In this document: in pieces, positions 32,562 through 35,450 of the stretch | Layout of the letters: each line of letters starts with the position of its first letter | Numbering within the stretch: position 1 is the first letter of the stretch | NCBI GenBank assembly: GCA_019693395.1 | Contig: JAAMXP010001762.1 | Coordinates: 1-35,450 of the forward strand | Source: Ettlia oleoabundans | Taxonomy: Eukaryota; Chlorophyta; Chlorophyceae; Chlamydomonadales | Direction: 5' to 3' | Length of the DNA: 35,450 nt | Notes under the pieces: generated by a model | Databases searched by the model: none | What the model saw: the letters and a program-made list of their open reading frames with translations, nothing else | What the model was told of the DNA's origin: nothing | Made by a program: the position numbers and the translations under genes

Positions 32562-35194
32562 ATGAAGCGCAGCAGAGAGGAATTGGAGGAGAGTGGCGAT
32601 GGCGGTGACAACAGTCATGAGCAGGCTGCAGCCGAGAAGCCTGCTGCCACTGTGGGGTTGCAGGAGGACGAGGAGGACGACATGCCCCTAGTGCCCAACT
32701 TCAAAATGAGTAGAAGCGTGCGCAAAGGCGCGGAATGCCCCTACCTAGACACCATCTCCCGCCAGGTGCCGCCGCCGCCACCCTATTCTCCGATGCAAGG
32801 GTTCTTTTTGTCTGAAGCTGCATCTAGGTGGTTTCGCACCTCCAAATGGTTGTTGGATCTGCTGGCCAATCACCACCCAGCTCTTCTCAACCCACGCCGA
32901 CGTTTTGACACAGTGCTTGAAGCTTGGTTCGCCCTTTCCTGCACTGCAGAACTTAGACTTCGATTTCGAGAAGTGCTGCTCTGTAACGCTTAGCGGACAC
33001 AATGTGTATGCCTGCCTTGTGTGCGGCAAATACTTCCAGGTAAGAAGTCGGGTCATCCACCAATTGGGGGCATTGGACCTTCTGCCGAGCTGGTGTACTT
33101 GCGCCTGCTGTCTACTTGGTTGAGTGACTGCTTGTAACTGGAGCTTACTGGTGGACACCCATGCTAATCCTGCGTGCAGGGACGAGGTCCCAGCACGCAG
33201 GCATACACACATGCGTTAGAGGCGGGGCATCACATGTTCATGAAGGTGGGTGCTGGTGGCGTTGGTTGCACACCGCGCCTGTGACGGCAATTTGGCGTGC
33301 CGCGCACTTTGTGTGCATCGGCCTGGTCTTTCTACACCCCCGTCTCTGGCACTGGGCAGCGTTGTTGGGACGCTCAATGCACGCGATGACTGCAGGGTTG
33401 ACTTGGGTGTGTTGTTGTGAGACGTCGGCCCTCAAACCTTCCATTGCGGTGCAGGTGGAGAGCGGACGGGTATACTGCCTGCCCGACATGTACGAGGTCC
33501 AGGACCGCTCGCTAGCAGACATTCAATATGTGCTGAACCCCACTTTCACAGGTGAGCAAGGCTGTCAATATTTGCAGGTTGCAAGCAGGTTCCTAAAGAT
33601 TAGCATGCGGGTCTGAATGGACTTGGATGCAGCGATGCGCTGCTTCACACTCGCCTGCGCAGCCCTTCTCACTACGTGTTCTCTTCCCCGCCATGCAGCC
33701 GAGGAGGTTGCCAAGCTTGACACTGGTGTGAGCTGGGCGCGTGCTCTGGATGGCAGTGAGTATATGCCGGGGCTAGTGGGGCTGAACGACATGAAGCAGA
33801 ATGATTATGCAAACGTGGTGGTGCAGGCGCTTATACGCGTGCATCCCATACGGTGAGTGCAAGTGCTGGCCTGGGTGGCTGGCTGGCTGCTGAGACCATT
33901 GGCAAGGAGGTGGCAGGGTTTGTCTCAGAGTGAAAGGGTGTCCCCGTCGTGTGGTGTGGCCAGCGGTGGCAAAAATAGCAGTAGCTTAGCTAAGGAAGCA
34001 TCACGAGAGGAGTTTGTGTCAGGTTGGCATCTAGTCTGCCAACTCTTAAGCAGATGTGCACAATTGTCACAGTGTGTTGCAAGGTTCTTACAGTGTTTAT
34101 TCCAGCAACTGCGGCCACTGCTGTCACCCACCCTCTTCTTTACACTTGGGGCTGTCCTACATGCCCCCACCATGCTGTCGCTGCAACTGCTCATCAATCC
34201 TTACTACTGTGCGGCGCCTGTGTTGTTGCTGCTCTTCCTGTTGCAGCGACTTTTTCCTGCGCCCGGAGAACTACGCCTCGTGCCAGTCGCTGCTGGTGCA
34301 GCGGTTCGGGGAGCTGGTGCGCAAAGTTTGGAACCCGCGTGCTTTCAAGGGACAGGTGTCTCCACACGAGTTCATGCAGGTAAGCCTGACGGCATGTAAG
34401 CACAAGCGAGGCCAGGAATTGCGGGCCCATGCATGCTGTGTGCTGTAGTCTAAAGATGCTATCCTCGCACATGTGGCGTACAATGCTCCCTCCATAGTGA
34501 AAAGATGCATCACTTGGGTGTGTGGGCGCGCCTTTATTGTTTCTTTTTTGTGAGCACTTGTAAGCTGCCACTGTGCCAGTATTGATTCCGTGTCTGCTAC
34601 TGCCGATGCCACTGCTGCTTCGCCTCACAACCTTAAGAAGCGTTGGCACCATCACTGCCGCGAAAACGCCTTCCGTCTTCCCTGCAGGCAGTTATGTCAG
34701 CCAGCAGCAAGCGGTTCATCATTGACCGGCAGAGCGATCCCGTTGACTTTCTTTCCTGGCTGATCAACACGCTGCACATGGACTTGACAGGCGGCAAGCG
34801 CAAGAAACGGTCAGGTGGGCACTGCAGCAGAGCAGGACGGTTCAGCTCAGGTGCAGAAGGACAGTGTGCCAAAGTGAGCATGCTTACCAGCTGGGCAGGC
34901 TCAGCGCTATTCATATCCTGGTGCCTTGCTCGCCTGCAGTATGAGTTTTTGCTGTATTACAATTTTGCGTCCTGTTCAGTTCTTCTTGTCGTTTTCAGGA
35001 AAATCGAACTCCCCACCCATTCCTCACCTCTTTTTTGCCAACTTAGCTCTGCCCCTCGCGCCCCGCCCCTCCTCGCCGCGCAGTCATTACCGATTGCCTG
35101 CAGGGCGAGCTTGAGGTTGTGACTGAGGCAGGCACGGGCAAGGCCAAGGAGGCAGTGGAGGATGTGATGGAGCACGTGCCCTTCCTCATGCTGG
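32562..35194 (+). CDS. SAD1: U4/U6.U5 tri-snRNP protein USP39/SAD1, 5' two thirds (runs off the right edge)
   Basis: USP39/Sad1 is an inactive ubiquitin-protease relative needed to assemble the U4/U6.U5 tri-snRNP in the nuclear spliceosome. Exons: 32562..32765, 32950..33039, 33180..33245, 33455..33551, 33699..33852, 34247..34379, 34688..34814, 35084..35194. All are in phase and give 327 residues so far; the family is about 450-560 long, so the C-terminal part lies outside. Residues 1-50 are acidic, with KRSREE at the start. A UBP-type zinc finger follows (about 60-152): CPYLDTISRQ, LDFDFEKCC, YACLVCGKYFQGRG, THALEAGHHMF, YCLPDMYEV. The protease-like domain begins YMPGLVGLNDMKQNDYAN; the position of the catalytic Cys (GNTCYMNS in active enzymes) is Asp188, as in human USP39 (NDYAN). 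Next come LVQRFGELVRKVWNPRAFKG, VSPHEFMQAV, DPVDFLSWLINTLH and GGKRKKR. The last donor (G|GTGCGC at 35195) is tentative. Confidence 0.95.
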
Positions 35195-35450
35195 GTGCGC
35201 TGCTTGAGCTGTGCTGTGCCATGAGACGCTGTGTCGCGCTGTGGCTGTCACAGGAACACAGCATGATGCGGCCATTCGTTGCGTACACACTGACTTGCTA
35301 CTCTTTTATCAAAAAATAGAGTTTGTCATGTACGGCCTTGATGTCTACTGCCTCAGGAGCAGTGATGTATGCTGTGCTGTGCTTGCTCGTGTACAAACAG
35401 TTGGGAATACCTAGCTGCCATCTGGGGGTTAGCTGCCAGCATGACAACCC
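35195..35450 (+). other. Intron of SAD1 at the window edge
   Basis: No peptide matching the next USP39 segment (expected around LDLP) is visible in the last 255 bp. The stretch is read as intron continuing beyond the window. Confidence 0.5.

Overview
The window is nuclear DNA from a green alga (chlorophyte). Its genes consist of many short exons (37-280 nt) separated by 100-400 bp introns. The introns have GT/GC donors, C/T-rich tracts and CAG acceptors, and TGTAA-type polyadenylation signals follow several genes. Two products are plastid proteins. I cannot assign genus or class from sequence alone; the intron-dense, CAG/TGCC-rich texture fits core chlorophytes. All exon models were built by hand, by joining conserved peptide segments through splice sites of compatible phase. 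Every complete model closes in frame.

Left part (1-11.3 kb), all on the minus strand: the 3'-truncated end of a tyrosyl-DNA phosphodiesterase 1 gene (222 to about 830); a 12-exon membrane-anchored cytochrome P450 (2750-6916); a 3-exon plastid-lipid-associated protein/fibrillin (7161-8067); and a 10-exon short-chain dehydrogenase/reductase whose usual catalytic serine is replaced (8541-11265).

Middle (11.5-15.4 kb): a decayed tandem duplication. Two paralogous four-exon genes on the plus strand (X-A 11536-12539, X-B 14036-14944) encode an unrecognised helical protein of about 125 residues. Each is followed by the 3' end of a magnesium-chelatase H gene on the minus strand. The copy next to X-A is a dead remnant (13225-13513); the copy next to X-B is the end of the intact gene.

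Right part: the intact H-subunit gene (15202-28665, minus) has 35 exons. It looks like the H subunit of green photosynthetic bacteria (BchH, also called CHLH2-type) rather than the plant CHLH/GUN5 type. It carries an extra N-terminal region of about 216 residues with predicted coiled coil, and uses four GC-AG introns. Upstream lies an 8- or 9-exon gene for an unrecognised, Gln-rich, probably nuclear protein (29335-32535, minus). This gene is head-to-head, 26 bp start to start, with the gene for the spliceosomal USP39/SAD1 protein (32562 to the window edge, plus, 3'-truncated).

Functionally the region mixes chlorophyll synthesis (H subunit), plastid lipid bodies/thylakoids (fibrillin), redox enzymes (P450, SDR), DNA repair (TDP1) and splicing (SAD1). 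I see no operon-like logic; co-directional and divergent spacing is tight, as in compact algal genomes. No tRNA, rRNA, CRISPR or complete mobile element was found.
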